A stretch of 64,000 nt of DNA from Fluviicoccus sp. (lineage in GTDB: Bacteria; Pseudomonadota; Gammaproteobacteria; Pseudomonadales; Moraxellaceae), in NCBI RefSeq assembly GCF_030646115.1, contig NZ_JAUSMX010000018.1:124001-188000 (forward strand). The letters are read 5' to 3'. This document shows, piece after piece, positions 18,440 to 29,136 of this stretch. A model generated the notes under the pieces. The model was not told where the DNA came from, ran no database searches, and saw only the letters and a program-made list of their open reading frames with translations. The number at the start of each line of letters is the position of its first letter. The stretch's first letter is position 1. A program made the translations under genes and the position numbers.

Positions 18440-18709
18440 TTATTCAGCAGACTCAATCACTGCAACCAAGGTCCATGCCTTAGTCTTGGAGATGGGCCGG
18501 CATTCAGCAATCGTCACCACATCGCCTTCCTTGCACACATTATTCTCATCATGAGCATGCAGCTTGGTGGAGCGACGGATAAACTTGCCGTAAACCGGAT
18601 GCTGTACACGGCGCTCGATCAGCACTGTAATGGACTTATCCATCTTGTTGCTGATGACCTTACCGGTCAGCGTACGCTGGGAAATGGTTTGCTCGGTCAT
18701 ATCAGCCAC
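18440..18709 (-). CDS. rpsQ: 30S ribosomal protein S17
   Basis: 89 aa (E. coli 84). [44 protein letters not shown] is the conserved OB-fold core. It overlaps the end of rpmC by eight bases. It is the last gene of the S10-operon part. Confidence 0.97.
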   Translation of the reverse strand: MADMTEQTISQRTLTGKVISNKMDKSITVLIERRVQHPVYGKFIRRSTKLHAHDENNVCKEGDVVTIAECRPISKTKAWTLVAVIESAE

Positions 18710-18893
18710 CCTGTTTTTCAGTCAAGACAGTTTTAATCCGTGCAATGTCCTTACGTACCTGCCCAACCTGGTGCGACTTGGCGAGTTGACCAGTGGCTTT
18801 CGCCATGCGCAGTTTAAATTGCTGGAGCTGGAGGCTATCCAACTCGGTGCGGAGCTCATCCGCAGTCTTTTGACGCAATTCTGTAGCGTTCAT
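18702..18893 (-). CDS. rpmC: 50S ribosomal protein L29
   Basis: 63 aa, E. coli length. [18 protein letters not shown] is the family start. The ATG at 18893 shares a base with the rplP stop (TGATG) and is preferred to the GTG one codon upstream. L29 lies at the exit tunnel where trigger factor and SRP dock. Confidence 0.96.
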   Translation of the reverse strand: MNATELRQKTADELRTELDSLQLQQFKLRMAKATGQLAKSHQVGQVRKDIARIKTVLTEKQGG

Positions 18894-19306
18894 CACATTA
18901 CCGTCCGGGATACGATGGTTGTTTTAACCGGCAGCTTGGCAGCGGCCAGCGTGAAGGCTTCACGTGCAAGCTCTTCGGAAACCCCTTCGATCTCGTACAG
19001 GATCTTGCCGGGTTGAATCTCGGCGACCCAGTACTCGACGTTGCCTTTACCATTACCCATCCGAACTTCGAGCGGCTTTTCGGTAATCGGCTTGTCCGGG
19101 AACACACGGATCCAGATTTTTCCACCACGCTTCACACGACGCGAGATCGTACGACGCGCAGCTTCAATTTGACGGGCAGTAATACGGCCGCGCTCAAGCG
19201 ACTTCAGCGCAATGCTGCCAAAGGCAACAGTGCTGCCACGATGCGCAAGACCGGTATTACGACCTTTCTGAACCTTTCGGAACTTGGTGCGTTTAGGCTG
19301 TAACAT
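18893..19306 (-). CDS. rplP: 50S ribosomal protein L16
   Basis: 137 aa (E. coli 136). [59 protein letters not shown] and [19 protein letters not shown] are diagnostic. L16 organises the A-site tRNA region of the 50S subunit. Confidence 0.98.
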   Translation of the reverse strand: MLQPKRTKFRKVQKGRNTGLAHRGSTVAFGSIALKSLERGRITARQIEAARRTISRRVKRGGKIWIRVFPDKPITEKPLEVRMGNGKGNVEYWVAEIQPGKILYEIEGVSEELAREAFTLAAAKLPVKTTIVSRTVM

Positions 19307-19309
19307 CTC

Positions 19310-20068
19310 TTATTGCCCCTTTGCGTCCGAGTCACGACGTCCACCGCGATCACCGCGATCACCGCGATCATCACGCCCGCCGCGACGCTTGGCTGGCTTG
19401 GAATCTTCAACAGGCACTGGCTGCAGGACTTGATCCATGCCGCCAAGAATTTCGCCCTTGAAAATCCAGACTTTCACACCGATACACCCATAGGTGGTTT
19501 CAGCGCGCATGATGGAGTAGTCGATGTCCGCACGCAGGGTATGCAGGGGCACTCGGCCTTCCCGATACCATTCCGAACGGGCGATCTCAGCCCCGCCCAA
19601 ACGGCCGGACACTTCCACCTTGATTCCTTTGGCGCCGGCACGCATGGTGTTTTGCACTGCGCGTTTCATGGCGCGGCGAAACATCACACGCTTCTCCAGT
19701 TGCGAAGCAATGCTTTCAGCAACCAGGCGCGCATCCAGATCAGGCTTGCGGATTTCATCAATATTGATCTGGACAGGCGTCTTCATCAACTTGGCCACTT
19801 CACGACCCAGACGCTCGACATCTTCACCTTTTTTACCGATGATGATGCCGGGACGCGCTGTGCTGATCGTGATACGAGCCGTATCAGAAGGGCGCTCAAT
19901 CAGGATACGGCTGATAGCTGCATTTTTCAGTTTCTTATACAGGTACTCACGCACCTTAAGATCCGTCAGCAGATATTCCGCATAATTTTTCGGGCTGGCA
20001 TACCAATTGGCATTGTGCTTTTTGACAACACCAAGACGGATACCAACTGGATGAACTTTCTGACCCAT
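19310..20068 (-). CDS. rpsC: 30S ribosomal protein S3 with extended basic/acidic tail
   Basis: 252 aa, against 233 in E. coli. The KH domain contains [21 protein letters not shown]. The C-terminal domain includes [30 protein letters not shown]. The additional C-terminal residues form a tail [19 protein letters not shown] built on a 9-base DNA repeat. S3 lines the mRNA entry channel and has helicase activity with S4 and S5. Confidence 0.97.
   Translation of the reverse strand: MGQKVHPVGIRLGVVKKHNANWYASPKNYAEYLLTDLKVREYLYKKLKNAAISRILIERPSDTARITISTARPGIIIGKKGEDVERLGREVAKLMKTPVQINIDEIRKPDLDARLVAESIASQLEKRVMFRRAMKRAVQNTMRAGAKGIKVEVSGRLGGAEIARSEWYREGRVPLHTLRADIDYSIMRAETTYGCIGVKVWIFKGEILGGMDQVLQPVPVEDSKPAKRRGGRDDRGDRGDRGGRRDSDAKGQ
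19341..19371 (-). repeat. 9-bp tandem repeat in the 3' end of rpsC
   Basis: The unit ACCGCGATC occurs three times in a row, with partial copies on each side, and encodes the GDR repeats of the S3 tail. The unit is a multiple of three, so gain or loss of copies keeps the reading frame. Confidence 0.8.
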
Positions 20069-20079
20069 GATAGATCCCC

Positions 20080-20409
20080 TTATTCCGCGACTTTGACGGT
20101 GATGTGACAGGTCCGCTTGGTGATACGGTCCGCACGCCCTTTGGCACGGGGCATGATCCGCTTCAAGCTGGTCCCTTCATCGACAAATATCGTGGAGACT
20201 TTCAGTTCATCCACATCAGCGCCGTTATTATGCTCAGCGTTGGCAATTGCCGACTCCAGCACTTTCTTCAAGAAAGCAGCTGCTTTCTTGTTGCTGAACG
20301 CCAGGATATTCAGCGCTTGATCAACCGGCTTGCCGCGCACCAGATCCGCCACCAAGCGTGCTTTCTGGGCGGAAATTGGCGCGCCGCGAAGTTTAGCCAC
20401 AACTTCCAT
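20080..20409 (-). CDS. rplV: 50S ribosomal protein L22
   Basis: 109 aa (E. coli 110). [20 protein letters not shown] and the C-terminal beta-hairpin region [18 protein letters not shown] that reaches into the exit tunnel are intact, without the deletion that gives macrolide resistance. Confidence 0.97.
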   Translation of the reverse strand: MEVVAKLRGAPISAQKARLVADLVRGKPVDQALNILAFSNKKAAAFLKKVLESAIANAEHNNGADVDELKVSTIFVDEGTSLKRIMPRAKGRADRITKRTCHITVKVAE

Positions 20410-20419
20410 TACTCACCCC

Positions 20420-20695
20420 TTAGCGTTTGGCTTTCTTGTCAACACCATGACCGCGATAGGTGCGGGTGGGTGCGAACTCACCGAGTTTATGTCCCACCAT
20501 ATGCTCGGTTACAAAAACCGGAACATGCTGGCGCCCATTGTGCACGGCGATGGTCAGACCAACCATATCCGGCAGAATCATCGAACGACGCGACCAGGTC
20601 TTGATGGGCTTCTTGGAGCTGGCTGCCAAAGCGGCTTCCACCTTCGCAAAAAGATGCGTATCTACAAACGGGCCTTTTTTAAGTGAACGAGGCAC
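20420..20695 (-). CDS. rpsS: 30S ribosomal protein S19
   Basis: 91 aa (E. coli 92). [62 protein letters not shown] is the family core. S19 forms the 30S head with S13. Confidence 0.98.
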   Translation of the reverse strand: MPRSLKKGPFVDTHLFAKVEAALAASSKKPIKTWSRRSMILPDMVGLTIAVHNGRQHVPVFVTEHMVGHKLGEFAPTRTYRGHGVDKKAKR

Positions 20696-20715
20696 AGTTA
20701 CTCTCCTTCATCCCA

Positions 20716-21537
20716 TTACTTGCGACGATCGCGAACGATCATATTGGTCGTACGCTTGTTGCTGCGGGTCTTGTAACCCTTAGCCTTCTGACCCCATGGC
20801 GAAACAGGGTGCATACCCTTGTTACGGCCTTCACCACCACCATGCGGGTGATCAACGGGGTTCATGGCCATGCCGCGAACAGTCGGACGAATACCACGCC
20901 AGCGGCTAGCACCGGCCTTGCCCAGTACACGCAGATTATGTTCAGAGTTGCACACTTCACCCAGGGTGGCGCGGCAATCAACATGAATCTTGCGCATTTC
21001 GCCAGAGCGGAGACGGACAATGGCGTAAGCGCCATCACGACCCAGCAACTGGACGGAAGTACCGGCGGAACGGGCTACTTGCGCCCCCTTGCCGATCTTC
21101 AACTCGACACAATGCACCGTGGCACCGATCGGCATGTTGCGCAACGGCAAGGTGTTACCCACCTTGATTGGCGCATCATCACCGGACTGGACAGCGTCAC
21201 CAGCCTTCAAACCTTTGGGAGCGATAATGTAACGACGCTCACCATCCGCATATTTCAGCAAAGCAATATATGCCGTGCGGTTCGGATCATACTCAAGACG
21301 CTCAACAACAGCCGGAATTCCGTCTTTGTTGCGCTTGAAGTCCACAAGACGATACAACTGCTTGTGCCCACCACCCACATGACGGGTTGTGATATGACCA
21401 TTATTGTTTCGACCACCCGTCCGCTTCTTGCTTTCAACAAGTGCAGCGAAAGGACGACCCTTGTGCAGATCAGGATTTACAACCTTTTCCACAAATCGAC
21501 GACCCGGTGAGGTCGGCTTACATTTTACGATTGGCAT
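20716..21537 (-). CDS. rplB: 50S ribosomal protein L2
   Basis: 273 aa, E. coli length. [16 protein letters not shown] at the start and [21 protein letters not shown] with the conserved His residues near the peptidyl-transferase centre identify it. L2 is needed for subunit joining. Confidence 0.98.
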   Translation of the reverse strand: MPIVKCKPTSPGRRFVEKVVNPDLHKGRPFAALVESKKRTGGRNNNGHITTRHVGGGHKQLYRLVDFKRNKDGIPAVVERLEYDPNRTAYIALLKYADGERRYIIAPKGLKAGDAVQSGDDAPIKVGNTLPLRNMPIGATVHCVELKIGKGAQVARSAGTSVQLLGRDGAYAIVRLRSGEMRKIHVDCRATLGEVCNSEHNLRVLGKAGASRWRGIRPTVRGMAMNPVDHPHGGGEGRNKGMHPVSPWGQKAKGYKTRSNKRTTNMIVRDRRK

Positions 21538-21552
21538 AATGCACTCCCACCC

Positions 21553-21852
21553 TTACTCGGCCGCGTCGGCCAACTGGATTTCTGCGCCAGCCTTCAGAGT
21601 GACATAGGCCTTCTTGATATCCGAGCGACGACCAGGACTACGACCAAAGCGCTTGTTCTTGCCCTTGATCACCGTAGTATTGACCGCCTCAACCTCGACG
21701 CCGAACAACTTTTCCACAGCCTTCTTGATTTCGAGCTTATTGGCATCCAGGCTGACCCGAAAAACCTGCTGATTGCGGGTTTCAGCAGCAATGTTTGCCT
21801 TCTCGGAGATGTGCGGGCCAAGCAGCACTTGGTACAAACGTTCGTTGTTCAT
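21553..21852 (-). CDS. rplW: 50S ribosomal protein L23
   Basis: 99 aa (E. coli 100). [15 protein letters not shown] and [25 protein letters not shown] are typical. L23 is the exit-tunnel docking site for trigger factor and SRP. Its ATG overlaps the rplD stop by four bases. Confidence 0.97.
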   Translation of the reverse strand: MNNERLYQVLLGPHISEKANIAAETRNQQVFRVSLDANKLEIKKAVEKLFGVEVEAVNTTVIKGKNKRFGRSPGRRSDIKKAYVTLKAGAEIQLADAAE

Positions 21853-22457
21853 CCCAATTCCACCTCAAGTTTCTTCGCAGCAGGCACCGACATCAGCACC
21901 CTGTCATAACCAATCAGACTGACAGGATCAATCGCCGCCGTATCGATAACAGCAACATTAGGAAGATTCCGAGCCGCCAGATACAGGTTTTCATCAACCG
22001 CATCCGTCACGATCAGGACATTATCAATGCCCAAACCCTTCAGCTTTTCTACCAACTCACGGGTTTTTGGACCGGAGACAGTGATATCTTCCACCAAGAC
22101 CAAACGATCCTGGCGAACCAATTCAGCCAATATGCATTGCATGGCACCACGGTACATCTTGCGATTAACCTTCTGCTCCCAATTCTGCGGAACAGCCGCA
22201 TGCGCCTTGCCACCACCACGCCATATCGGACTACGAATGGAACCGGCGCGCGCACGGCCTGTTCCCTTTTGGCGCCATGGCTTCTTGCCACCACCACTCA
22301 CTTCAGCACGGTTCTTCTGGGCACGAGTACCCTGACGCGCTCCAGCCAGGTAAGCCGTAACGACCTGGTGAACAAGCGCCTCATTAAATTCCCTGCCGAA
22401 GGCAACTTCGGACAACTCAACAGCTGCACCGGAAACGGTCTTCAGATTCACGTTCAA
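21849..22457 (-). CDS. rplD: 50S ribosomal protein L4
   Basis: 202 aa (E. coli 201). The extended loop [30 protein letters not shown] reaches the exit tunnel. L4 also represses the S10 operon in E. coli by binding the leader mRNA and causing early termination; a long leader with hairpins precedes rpsJ here. Confidence 0.98.
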   Translation of the reverse strand: MNVNLKTVSGAAVELSEVAFGREFNEALVHQVVTAYLAGARQGTRAQKNRAEVSGGGKKPWRQKGTGRARAGSIRSPIWRGGGKAHAAVPQNWEQKVNRKMYRGAMQCILAELVRQDRLVLVEDITVSGPKTRELVEKLKGLGIDNVLIVTDAVDENLYLAARNLPNVAVIDTAAIDPVSLIGYDRVLMSVPAAKKLEVELG

Positions 22458-22463
22458 CCCCCC

Positions 22464-23102
22464 TTAGGCCTTAACCGACGGACGCACGATCACGTCGTAG
22501 CCAATTGCCCCAGGTACCGCACCCAAAACCACAAGTACGGACTTTTCAGCATCAACGGAAATCACTTCCAGACCCTGCACGGTTACACGGACATCACCCA
22601 TGTGACCAGCCATCTTCTTACCCTTGAAAACACGACCCGGGCTCTGATTTTGACCAGTTGAACCATGCACACGATGCGAAACGGAGTTACCGTGCGTCGC
22701 ATCCTGAGTACGGAAGTTCCAGCGCTTGACGCCACCCTGGAAACCCTTACCCTTACTGGTGCCGGTCACATCAATCTTCTGACCCGCAGCGAAGAAATCA
22801 ACCCCAATCTGTCCACCAACCTGATAGGCAGCCAACTCTTCCGCACCAACTCGAAACTCCCAAACACCACGACCAGCAGCCACCTCAGCCTTGCCGAAGT
22901 GACCCGCCATAGCCTTGGTAACACGGGATGCACGACGCTCACCCGTTGTAACCTGAACAGCCTGATAGCCATCAGACTCAAGGGTCTTAATCTGGGTGAT
23001 GCGGTTCGGATCGACCTCGATAACCGTCACAGGAACAGAAACACCTGCCTCTGTGAAGATCCGGGTCATGCCGCACTTACGTCCGACCAAACCAATAGCC
23101 AT
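22464..23102 (-). CDS. rplC: 50S ribosomal protein L3
   Basis: 212 aa (E. coli 209). [34 protein letters not shown] and [16 protein letters not shown] with the Gln that is methylated by PrmB in E. coli (GSTGQNQ) are present. L3 starts 50S assembly with L24. Confidence 0.98.
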   Translation of the reverse strand: MAIGLVGRKCGMTRIFTEAGVSVPVTVIEVDPNRITQIKTLESDGYQAVQVTTGERRASRVTKAMAGHFGKAEVAAGRGVWEFRVGAEELAAYQVGGQIGVDFFAAGQKIDVTGTSKGKGFQGGVKRWNFRTQDATHGNSVSHRVHGSTGQNQSPGRVFKGKKMAGHMGDVRVTVQGLEVISVDAEKSVLVVLGAVPGAIGYDVIVRPSVKA

Positions 23103-23155
23103 TTCCTCTAACCTCTTCTCAGCACAGCTTTGCAGCTACGCAATACGAATAACGA

Positions 23156-23467
23156 TTATCCCAAGCTGATCTGCACATCTACGCCTGCAGCCAGATCCAG
23201 TTTCATCAGCGCGTCTACCGTCTTGTCGGTGGGCTGCACGATATCAACCAGTCTCTTATGGGTGCGGATTTCGTACTGGTCGCGGGCGTCCTTATTGACG
23301 TGCGGCGAAGTCAGCACATTGAAGCGTTCGATGCGGGTGGGCAGCGGAATCGGACCACAAACCTGTGCGCCAGTGCGCTTGGCGGTCTCAACGATCTCCT
23401 GAGCCGACTGATCAATCAAACGATGATCAAAGGCCTTCAGGCGGATACGGATTCTCTGGTTAGCCAT
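23156..23467 (-). CDS. rpsJ: 30S ribosomal protein S10
   Basis: 103 aa, E. coli length. [44 protein letters not shown] is the family start. S10 also acts as NusE in transcription antitermination, together with NusG at 50543-51079. It is the first gene of the S10 operon, behind its own promoter and leader. Confidence 0.98.
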   Translation of the reverse strand: MANQRIRIRLKAFDHRLIDQSAQEIVETAKRTGAQVCGPIPLPTRIERFNVLTSPHVNKDARDQYEIRTHKRLVDIVQPTDKTVDALMKLDLAAGVDVQISLG

Positions 23468-23593
23468 TCCAGCAACTCCAAACCAAAAATAAAAAATATC
23501 CCTTTCACATACCCCGAAGGGAGCGAAAAGTATCTAATAAAGCCAGTGCCGAGATCGATGCCCCGACTGTAAGTTACACCCCGCATATCGCGG
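23468..23593 (-). promoter_or_regulatory. leader of the S10 operon
   Basis: About 125 nt between the predicted start and rpsJ. It holds a hairpin CCCGC/GCGGG (23580-23594, at its 5' end) and a CCC-TTCG-GGG tetraloop hairpin (about 23512-23521). In E. coli the corresponding leader binds L4 and mediates attenuation; the same role here is inferred from position. Confidence 0.45.
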
Positions 23594-23600
23594 GAGCGGC

Positions 23601-23629
23601 ATTATTCCCTGTATCCAGGCTAAATGCAA
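23601..23629 (-). promoter_or_regulatory. promoter of the S10 operon
   Basis: TTGCAT (23629-23624) and AATAAT (23606-23601) on the minus strand, separated by 17 bases. The start would be near 23594, downstream of the tufA terminator. Confidence 0.6.
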
Positions 23630-23667
23630 TACATACTGACGTTTTTTCCTGCTAATTCCTTCTTTGT

Positions 23668-23694
23668 AAAAAAAGGGAGGGGCTACCCCTCCCT
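23668..23694 (-). terminator. intrinsic terminator after tufA
   Basis: AGGGAGGGG (23674-23682) pairs with CCCCTCCCT (23686-23694), and the minus strand continues with a run of seven T. This ends the str operon 19 bases after tufA. Confidence 0.92.
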
Positions 23695-23713
23695 CTTCCC
23701 GCCAAACCATCAA

Positions 23714-24904
23714 TTACTTGATGATCTTGGCCACAACACCGGCGCCAACAGTACGGCCGCCTTCACGAATCGCGAAGCGCAGACCTTCGTCCATGGCGAT
23801 CGGATGGATCAGCTCCACCGTCATCTGGATGTTGTCACCCGGCATCACCATCTCGACACCTTCCGGCAGCTCGATGTTGCCCGTCACGTCCGTCGTACGG
23901 AAGTAGAACTGGGGACGGTAGCCCTTGAAGAACGGCGTGTGACGACCACCTTCTTCCTTGCTCAGCACGTACACTTCCGACACGAACTGGGTGTGCGGCT
24001 TGATGCTGTTCGGCTTGGCCAGAACCTGACCACGCTGAATATCTTCGCGCTTGATGCCGCGCAACAGCACGCCGACGTTTTCACCGGCACGGCCTTCATC
24101 CAGCAGCTTGCGGAACATTTCAACGCCGGTGCAGGTGGACTTGACGGTATCCTTGATACCAACAATTTCCACTTCCTCACCAACCTTGACAATGCCACGC
24201 TCAACACGACCAGTGACCACGGTACCGCGACCAGAAATCGAGAACACGTCTTCGATCGGCAGCAGGAACGGCTGGTCGATGGCGCGGGTGGGTTCCGGGA
24301 TATAGGAATCCAGTGTTTCCACCAGCTTCAGGATGGCAGGAATGCCAAACGGACCTTCAGAGCCATTCAAGGCCTCCAGCGCGGAACCACGAATGATCGG
24401 GGTGTCGTCACCAGGGAAGTTGTACTTGTTCAGCAGGTCGCGGACTTCCATCTCGACCAGTTCCAGCAGCTCTTCGTCATCAACCATGTCGCACTTGTTC
24501 AGGAACACGACGATGTACGGCACGCCAACCTGACGGGACAGGAGGATGTGCTCGCGGGTCTGCGGCATGGGGCCGTCAGCAGCAGAGCAAACCAGGATCG
24601 CGCCGTCCATCTGGGCGGCACCGGTGATCATGTTCTTCACATAGTCAGCGTGACCCGGGCAGTCGACGTGGGCATAGTGACGAATGGGAGACAGGTATTC
24701 CACGTGGGCGGTGTTAATGGTGATACCACGCGCACGCTCTTCAGGGGCAGCATCGATCTGGTCGTATGCCTTGGCCTCACCGCCGTACACTTTCGCGCAA
24801 ATGGTGGTAATAGCCGCCGTCAGGGTGGTCTTGCCGTGGTCAACGTGACCAATGGTGCCGACGTTTACGTGCGGCTTATCGCGTTCAAACTTGGCCTTCG
24901 CCAT
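23714..24904 (-). CDS. tufA: elongation factor Tu, copy A
   Basis: 396 aa. It carries aminoacyl-tRNA to the ribosome as a GTPase. G1 [14 protein letters not shown] is at residues 19-32; the switch II motif [12 protein letters not shown] and the NKCDMVD G4 motif follow. It is the last gene of the str operon. It differs from tufB (51631-52821) at one residue, having the usual Leu at position 28. Confidence 0.98.
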   Translation of the reverse strand: MAKAKFERDKPHVNVGTIGHVDHGKTTLTAAITTICAKVYGGEAKAYDQIDAAPEERARGITINTAHVEYLSPIRHYAHVDCPGHADYVKNMITGAAQMDGAILVCSAADGPMPQTREHILLSRQVGVPYIVVFLNKCDMVDDEELLELVEMEVRDLLNKYNFPGDDTPIIRGSALEALNGSEGPFGIPAILKLVETLDSYIPEPTRAIDQPFLLPIEDVFSISGRGTVVTGRVERGIVKVGEEVEIVGIKDTVKSTCTGVEMFRKLLDEGRAGENVGVLLRGIKREDIQRGQVLAKPNSIKPHTQFVSEVYVLSKEEGGRHTPFFKGYRPQFYFRTTDVTGNIELPEGVEMVMPGDNIQMTVELIHPIAMDEGLRFAIREGGRTVGAGVVAKIIK

Positions 24905-24959
24905 GATTCAATCCTCTCAAAAATAGCCATGGAGGGGGACCAGCCCCTCCACTTGATGT

Positions 24960-27092
24960 TTACTCGTCGTCAGACTTGCCCTTGCCAGAGAACTTGGCAA
25001 TGATCGCATCAGCAACGTTACGCGGCGTTTCAGCGTAACGCGAAAACTCCATGGTAAACGTTGCGCGACCCTGGGACATGGAACGCATGTCAGTTGCATA
25101 TCCGAACATTTCGGACAACGGCACCTCAGCCTTGATGGCCTTGCCGCCGCCAATCAGATCATCCATGCCTTGTACCATACCGCGACGACGGTTAAGGTCA
25201 CCCATGATGTCGCCCATGTAGTCTTCCGGTGTTTCCACCTCGACCTTCATGATCGGCTCAAGCAGCACGGGGTCGGCCTTCATGAAGCCCTGACGGAATG
25301 CGATCGAACCGGCCATTTTGAAGGACAATTCATCCGAGTCGACGTCGTGGTAGGAGCCATCGAACAGCACCGCCTTGATACCCACAATCGGATAGCCAGC
25401 CAGAACACCGGTCGTCATGCGCTCTTGAATACCCTTGTCGACTGCACCGAAAAATTCCTTCGGCACGGTGCCGCCAACCACTTCCACGGCGTACTCATAG
25501 TCCTTCTCGCGGTCTTCGCCCATCGGCTCCAGACGCACATAGACGTGACCATACTTACCGCGACCACCGGTTTGACGCACGAACTTGCCTTCGGACTCCA
25601 CCGTCTTGCGGATGGTTTCACGATAAGCAACCTGCGGCTTGCCGATGTTGGCTTCAACACCGAATTCGCGCTTCATGCGGTCAACCAGAATTTCCAGGTG
25701 CAATTCACCCATGCCGGAAATAATGGTTTGGCCGGACTCCTCATCTGTCTTGACGCGGAAAGACGGATCTTCCTTGGCAAGACGACCAAGAGCGATCGAC
25801 ATTTTTTCTTGGTCAGCCTTGGTCTTCGGCTCGACAGCCAACGAAATAACCGGCTCAGGAAATTCCATACGCTCAAGGGTGATGACATTGTTTTCATCAC
25901 ACAGCGTTTCACCAGTGATAACGTCCTTCATGCCTACGAACGCAGCGATGTCGCCGGCGCGCACTTCAGTCAGTTCTTCACGCTGGTTGGCGTGCATCTG
26001 CAGAATACGGCCTACGCGTTCCTTGCGCTGCTTGATCGGGTTCCAGACAGCATCGCCCGACTTGATCACACCCGAGTAAACCCGGATGAAGGTCAACGAA
26101 CCGACGAACTTGTCATTCATGATCTTGAATGCGAGTGCCGCAAACGGCTCATCATCAGATGCATGACGCTCAGCAGGTGTTTCCGCCTTGTCGTCAAGAG
26201 TACCCTTGATCGCAAGCACGTCATTCGGAGCCGGCAAGTAGCGGATGACCGCATCAAGCATGGCTTGAACGCCCTTGTTCTTGAAGGCGGAGCCGCACAT
26301 TACCGGCTGAATTTCACCCGCCAGAGTACGCTGACGAATAGCCTGATGAATTTCATCTTCAGTGAGGTCACCCCCCTCAAGATATTTGTTCATCAACTCT
26401 TCACTGGCTTCAGCTGCGCTTTCCACCAGATTGCCGCGCCACTTCTCGCAGACATCCTGCAGGTTAGCAGGGATGTCGCGAAGCTCGAACTTCATGCCCT
26501 GAGAAGCTTCGTCCCAATAGACAGCCTTCATGGTCACGAGATCGACAACGCCTTCGAAGTTTTCTTCAGCACCAATAGGAACCACCATGGGTACCGGATT
26601 GGCGCCGAGGCGCAACTTCATCTGCTCGACAGCGCGGAAAAAGTTGGCGCCGGTGCGATCCATCTTGTTCACGAATGCCAGACGCGGAACCCGATACTTG
26701 TTGGCTTGACGCCATACCGTTTCAGATTGGGGCTGCACGCCGCCCACCGCGCAATAAACCATGCAGGCGCCATCCAGCACACGCATGGAGCGCTCCACTT
26801 CAATCGTGAAGTCCACGTGACCCGGGGTATCAATGATATTGATACGGTGCTCGGGAAACTGGTGAGCCATACCACTCCAAAAACAGGTGGTAGCCGCAGA
26901 AGTAATGGTAATACCACGCTCCTGTTCCTGCTCCATCCAGTCCATGGTTGCAGCGCCGTCATGCACTTCACCGATCTTGTGATTCACACCCGTGTAAAAC
27001 AGAATGCGCTCGGTAGTTGTCGTCTTGCCGGCATCAATATGGGCGCTGATACCGATATTCCGGTAGCGCTCCAATGGCGTAGTTCTAGCCAT
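24960..27092 (-). CDS. fusA: elongation factor G
   Basis: 710 aa (E. coli 704). The G1 motif [26 protein letters not shown] and NKMDRTG mark the GTPase domain, and domain IV contains [18 protein letters not shown] moves tRNAs and mRNA through the ribosome and helps recycle it. It is in the str operon, 21 bases after rpsG. Confidence 0.98.
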   Translation of the reverse strand: MARTTPLERYRNIGISAHIDAGKTTTTERILFYTGVNHKIGEVHDGAATMDWMEQEQERGITITSAATTCFWSGMAHQFPEHRINIIDTPGHVDFTIEVERSMRVLDGACMVYCAVGGVQPQSETVWRQANKYRVPRLAFVNKMDRTGANFFRAVEQMKLRLGANPVPMVVPIGAEENFEGVVDLVTMKAVYWDEASQGMKFELRDIPANLQDVCEKWRGNLVESAAEASEELMNKYLEGGDLTEDEIHQAIRQRTLAGEIQPVMCGSAFKNKGVQAMLDAVIRYLPAPNDVLAIKGTLDDKAETPAERHASDDEPFAALAFKIMNDKFVGSLTFIRVYSGVIKSGDAVWNPIKQRKERVGRILQMHANQREELTEVRAGDIAAFVGMKDVITGETLCDENNVITLERMEFPEPVISLAVEPKTKADQEKMSIALGRLAKEDPSFRVKTDEESGQTIISGMGELHLEILVDRMKREFGVEANIGKPQVAYRETIRKTVESEGKFVRQTGGRGKYGHVYVRLEPMGEDREKDYEYAVEVVGGTVPKEFFGAVDKGIQERMTTGVLAGYPIVGIKAVLFDGSYHDVDSDELSFKMAGSIAFRQGFMKADPVLLEPIMKVEVETPEDYMGDIMGDLNRRRGMVQGMDDLIGGGKAIKAEVPLSEMFGYATDMRSMSQGRATFTMEFSRYAETPRNVADAIIAKFSGKGKSDDE

Positions 27093-27113
27093 GTAAATAT
27101 CCTCTGGATCGTT

Positions 27114-27584
27114 TTAGAAACGATAGTGGGAGAAGGCCTTGTTGGCTTCAGCCATACGGTGAACATCTTCACGCTTCTTGAGCGCAGCACCCTTGCCTTC
27201 TGCAGCATCCAGCAATTCGCCAGCCAGACGGAGCGCCATGGTCTTTTCGCTGCGCTTCATGGCAGCATCCACCAGCCAGCGCATCGCCAGGGCAGTACGA
27301 CGGGAGGGGCGTACTTCCATGGGAACCTGATAGGTGGCACCACCGACACGGCGAGCCTTGACTTCAACCATCGGACGCACCTTTTCCAGGGTGTCCTCGA
27401 AGAATTGCACGGGATCGGGCTTGCCTTTTTGGGCAACACGCTCCAGGGCGCCGTAAACGATCCCTTCGGCAACGGATTTCTTGCCGCTATCCATCACATG
27501 ATTGATGAATTTGGCAACAGTCTGGCTTCCGAATTTCGGATCAGGAAGAATTTCGCGCTTGGCGACTACACGTCTTCTGGGCAT
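27114..27584 (-). CDS. rpsG: 30S ribosomal protein S7
   Basis: 156 aa. [21 protein letters not shown] and [23 protein letters not shown] are typical. S7 organises the 30S head and, in E. coli, represses its own synthesis by binding between rpsL and rpsG. A gap of 94 bases, close to the E. coli spacing, separates it from rpsL. Confidence 0.98.
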   Translation of the reverse strand: MPRRRVVAKREILPDPKFGSQTVAKFINHVMDSGKKSVAEGIVYGALERVAQKGKPDPVQFFEDTLEKVRPMVEVKARRVGGATYQVPMEVRPSRRTALAMRWLVDAAMKRSEKTMALRLAGELLDAAEGKGAALKKREDVHRMAEANKAFSHYRF

Positions 27585-27678
27585 TTCTCAAAACCTTTAT
27601 TGAAACTTCAGGGTTGTCCGGGACACATGCTGAGATCTTTTTGCTCAACCCGCCTGCCCGGCCTTACTACGTCCACAA
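27585..27678 (-). promoter_or_regulatory. rpsL-rpsG intercistronic region, candidate S7 operator
   Basis: GGGTTG (27611-27616) and CAACCC (27646-27651) can close a large stem-loop. In E. coli the same interval binds S7 and couples rpsG translation to rpsL. The role here is inferred from position and spacing only. Confidence 0.35.
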
Positions 27679-28053
27679 TTACTTCTTGGGACGTTTGGTA
27701 CCGTACTTGGAACGGCTCTGGTTACGGTTTTTGACACCGGAACAGTCAAGCGAACCACGAACGGTGTGATAGCGCACACCCGGCAAGTCTTTTACACGGC
27801 CGCCGCGAATCAGAACGACGCTGTGCTCTTGGAGGTTGTGGCCTTCACCGCCGATGTAGGAGGTGACTTCAAAACCCGAGGTCAGACGAACACGGCAAAC
27901 CTTGCGGAGTGCGGAGTTCGGCTTCTTGGGGGTGGTGGTATAAACGCGGGTGCAAACACCACGACGTTGCGGGCAGGCCTTGAGGGCCGGCACCTTGGAC
28001 TTCTCGATCAGGTTTTGGCGACCGTGACGAATCAGCTGGTTAGTAGTTGCCAT
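27679..28053 (-). CDS. rpsL: 30S ribosomal protein S12
   Basis: 124 aa, E. coli length. The start at 28053 ([14 protein letters not shown]) has GGGAGAA about 9 bases upstream; longer frames run into the promoter. [13 protein letters not shown] and [15 protein letters not shown] carry Lys at the positions where streptomycin-resistance changes occur (43, 88), so the sequence looks streptomycin-sensitive. It opens the str operon. Confidence 0.97.
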   Translation of the reverse strand: MATTNQLIRHGRQNLIEKSKVPALKACPQRRGVCTRVYTTTPKKPNSALRKVCRVRLTSGFEVTSYIGGEGHNLQEHSVVLIRGGRVKDLPGVRYHTVRGSLDCSGVKNRNQSRSKYGTKRPKK

Positions 28054-28114
28054 GTCGGCAGTTTCTCCCGTTAAAAAACAGATACCCTCGAAGAGGAGAT
28101 AGCCTTTTCGAGGG
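28054..28114 (-). promoter_or_regulatory. 5' leader of the str operon with terminator-like hairpin
   Basis: The predicted 61-nt leader begins with ACCCCTCGAA, which pairs with TTCGAGGGTA about 10 bases later. The stem is followed by TCTGTTTTTT and then the rpsL ribosome binding site. It could be an attenuator, or the terminator of the preceding lipoprotein gene overlapping the leader. Confidence 0.5.
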
Positions 28115-28120
28115 GTACAG

Positions 28121-28149
28121 ATAATAGGCAGACCGGAACAAGCCGTCAA
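28121..28149 (-). promoter_or_regulatory. promoter of the str operon
   Basis: TTGACG (28149-28144) and TATTAT (28126-28121) on the minus strand, separated by 17 bases. It lies between the lipoprotein gene and rpsL and would let the str operon be transcribed independently of the pilus operon. Confidence 0.75.
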
Positions 28150-28183
28150 TCCTTATTTTTCCGGCTTTCAACGCATGGCCGGA

Positions 28184-29101
28184 CTACTTATAGTCAGCCC
28201 GGATGCCGTCTGTCAGCGCTGTCGATGCCGTCTGATTGAAATAGACCATCTGCCCTGCCGGCAGAAGATATTCGCCCTTCGGGGACATGGTGACCATATA
28301 AAAGCGCCCTCCGTAACTGCCAATGCAGGTTTGATCCTGTAATGGCAAATCGACCACATGCTGGCATCTCACATCCAGATCCTTGAACGTATAACTACGG
28401 AACTCAGTCCCCTTCGGATACATTGCTTCCCACTCCGCGATTGACATCAATTCGGTTACTTCATCCGATGAAAACTCAGCCATATCTTCATGATTGATCA
28501 CTTTACTGACCACCAGCGACTCCGACCCCGTGGGAAATGTTTTTCCAGAGTCGCGCAAATGCCTCATCTTCAACGTCTGTGACGGAATGAGGGAGAACGA
28601 TTCGTTAAGTGAATCCGCCAACAGTAACCCACTCAGCGGCTTTACGTTGTAGTGGAAGGTGACCAAGCCTGCAATTTTGCCCTGCTCCTCCGTGTAGGGT
28701 GCAAACGTGTATGTCGTGTCCGTGCTGTTCGTCATCAATGCCGACTTAATCCCGGCCGCTGCATCAATGCCCTCTGTTTTAAGGATGTGCGTCCGTGTCA
28801 TGACAAACGTCGTCACCAAGGGTACAAGTTCACGGCCGGAAACTACCTCTTCCTTGATGCTGACGACATCACCGGCTTTACTGTATTTGGAGCGGATGAC
28901 TTTGTCCTGTAAACCCTCCGGCGTAAAGTCAAATTCATTGTCAAATGCAAACAGCGGTTGCAAGAAGGCGCTGCCTCCTGACAACGAGGCATCAGTCCCC
29001 AGCGTGGCACCGGAACCGCCTTCCGAACCACCCCCGCACCCTGCCAACGCCAGAACCATAGCCACACCGGCAATCCCGTTCACTTGTCCCATCTTCAACA
29101 T
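28184..29101 (-). CDS. lipoprotein of unknown function, last gene of the Tad operon
   Basis: 305 aa. A lipobox LALAGC ends the signal peptide at about residues 20-25, followed by a Gly/Ser-rich linker (GGGSEGGSGA), so it is probably anchored in the outer membrane. The rest is a soluble domain of predicted beta-rich character with two Cys near the C-terminus (VRCQHVV, DQTCIGSYGG). I do not recognise a family. The ATG at 29101 is chosen because AAGGAG is 7 bases upstream; the ATG one codon earlier is closer. It follows the TadE-like gene by 35 bases. In the Tad setting it might be a pilotin or assembly factor, but this is a guess. Confidence 0.8.
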   Translation of the reverse strand: MLKMGQVNGIAGVAMVLALAGCGGGSEGGSGATLGTDASLSGGSAFLQPLFAFDNEFDFTPEGLQDKVIRSKYSKAGDVVSIKEEVVSGRELVPLVTTFVMTRTHILKTEGIDAAAGIKSALMTNSTDTTYTFAPYTEEQGKIAGLVTFHYNVKPLSGLLLADSLNESFSLIPSQTLKMRHLRDSGKTFPTGSESLVVSKVINHEDMAEFSSDEVTELMSIAEWEAMYPKGTEFRSYTFKDLDVRCQHVVDLPLQDQTCIGSYGGRFYMVTMSPKGEYLLPAGQMVYFNQTASTALTDGIRADYK

Positions 29102-29136
29102 CATGCATCTCCTTGTATAAACTCAAACAACCCTGA

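Noticed and set aside
25170..27734. Very long open frame on the plus strand opposite fusA and rpsG
   Set aside because: It lies antisense to strongly conserved genes, has a His/Thr/Asn-rich composition typical of reversed codons, and shows no family motif. It is a shadow of the codon bias of fusA.
28054..28149. Longer N-terminus for rpsL
   Set aside because: The extension covers the promoter and leader hairpin, and S12 proteins begin at the ATG at 28053.
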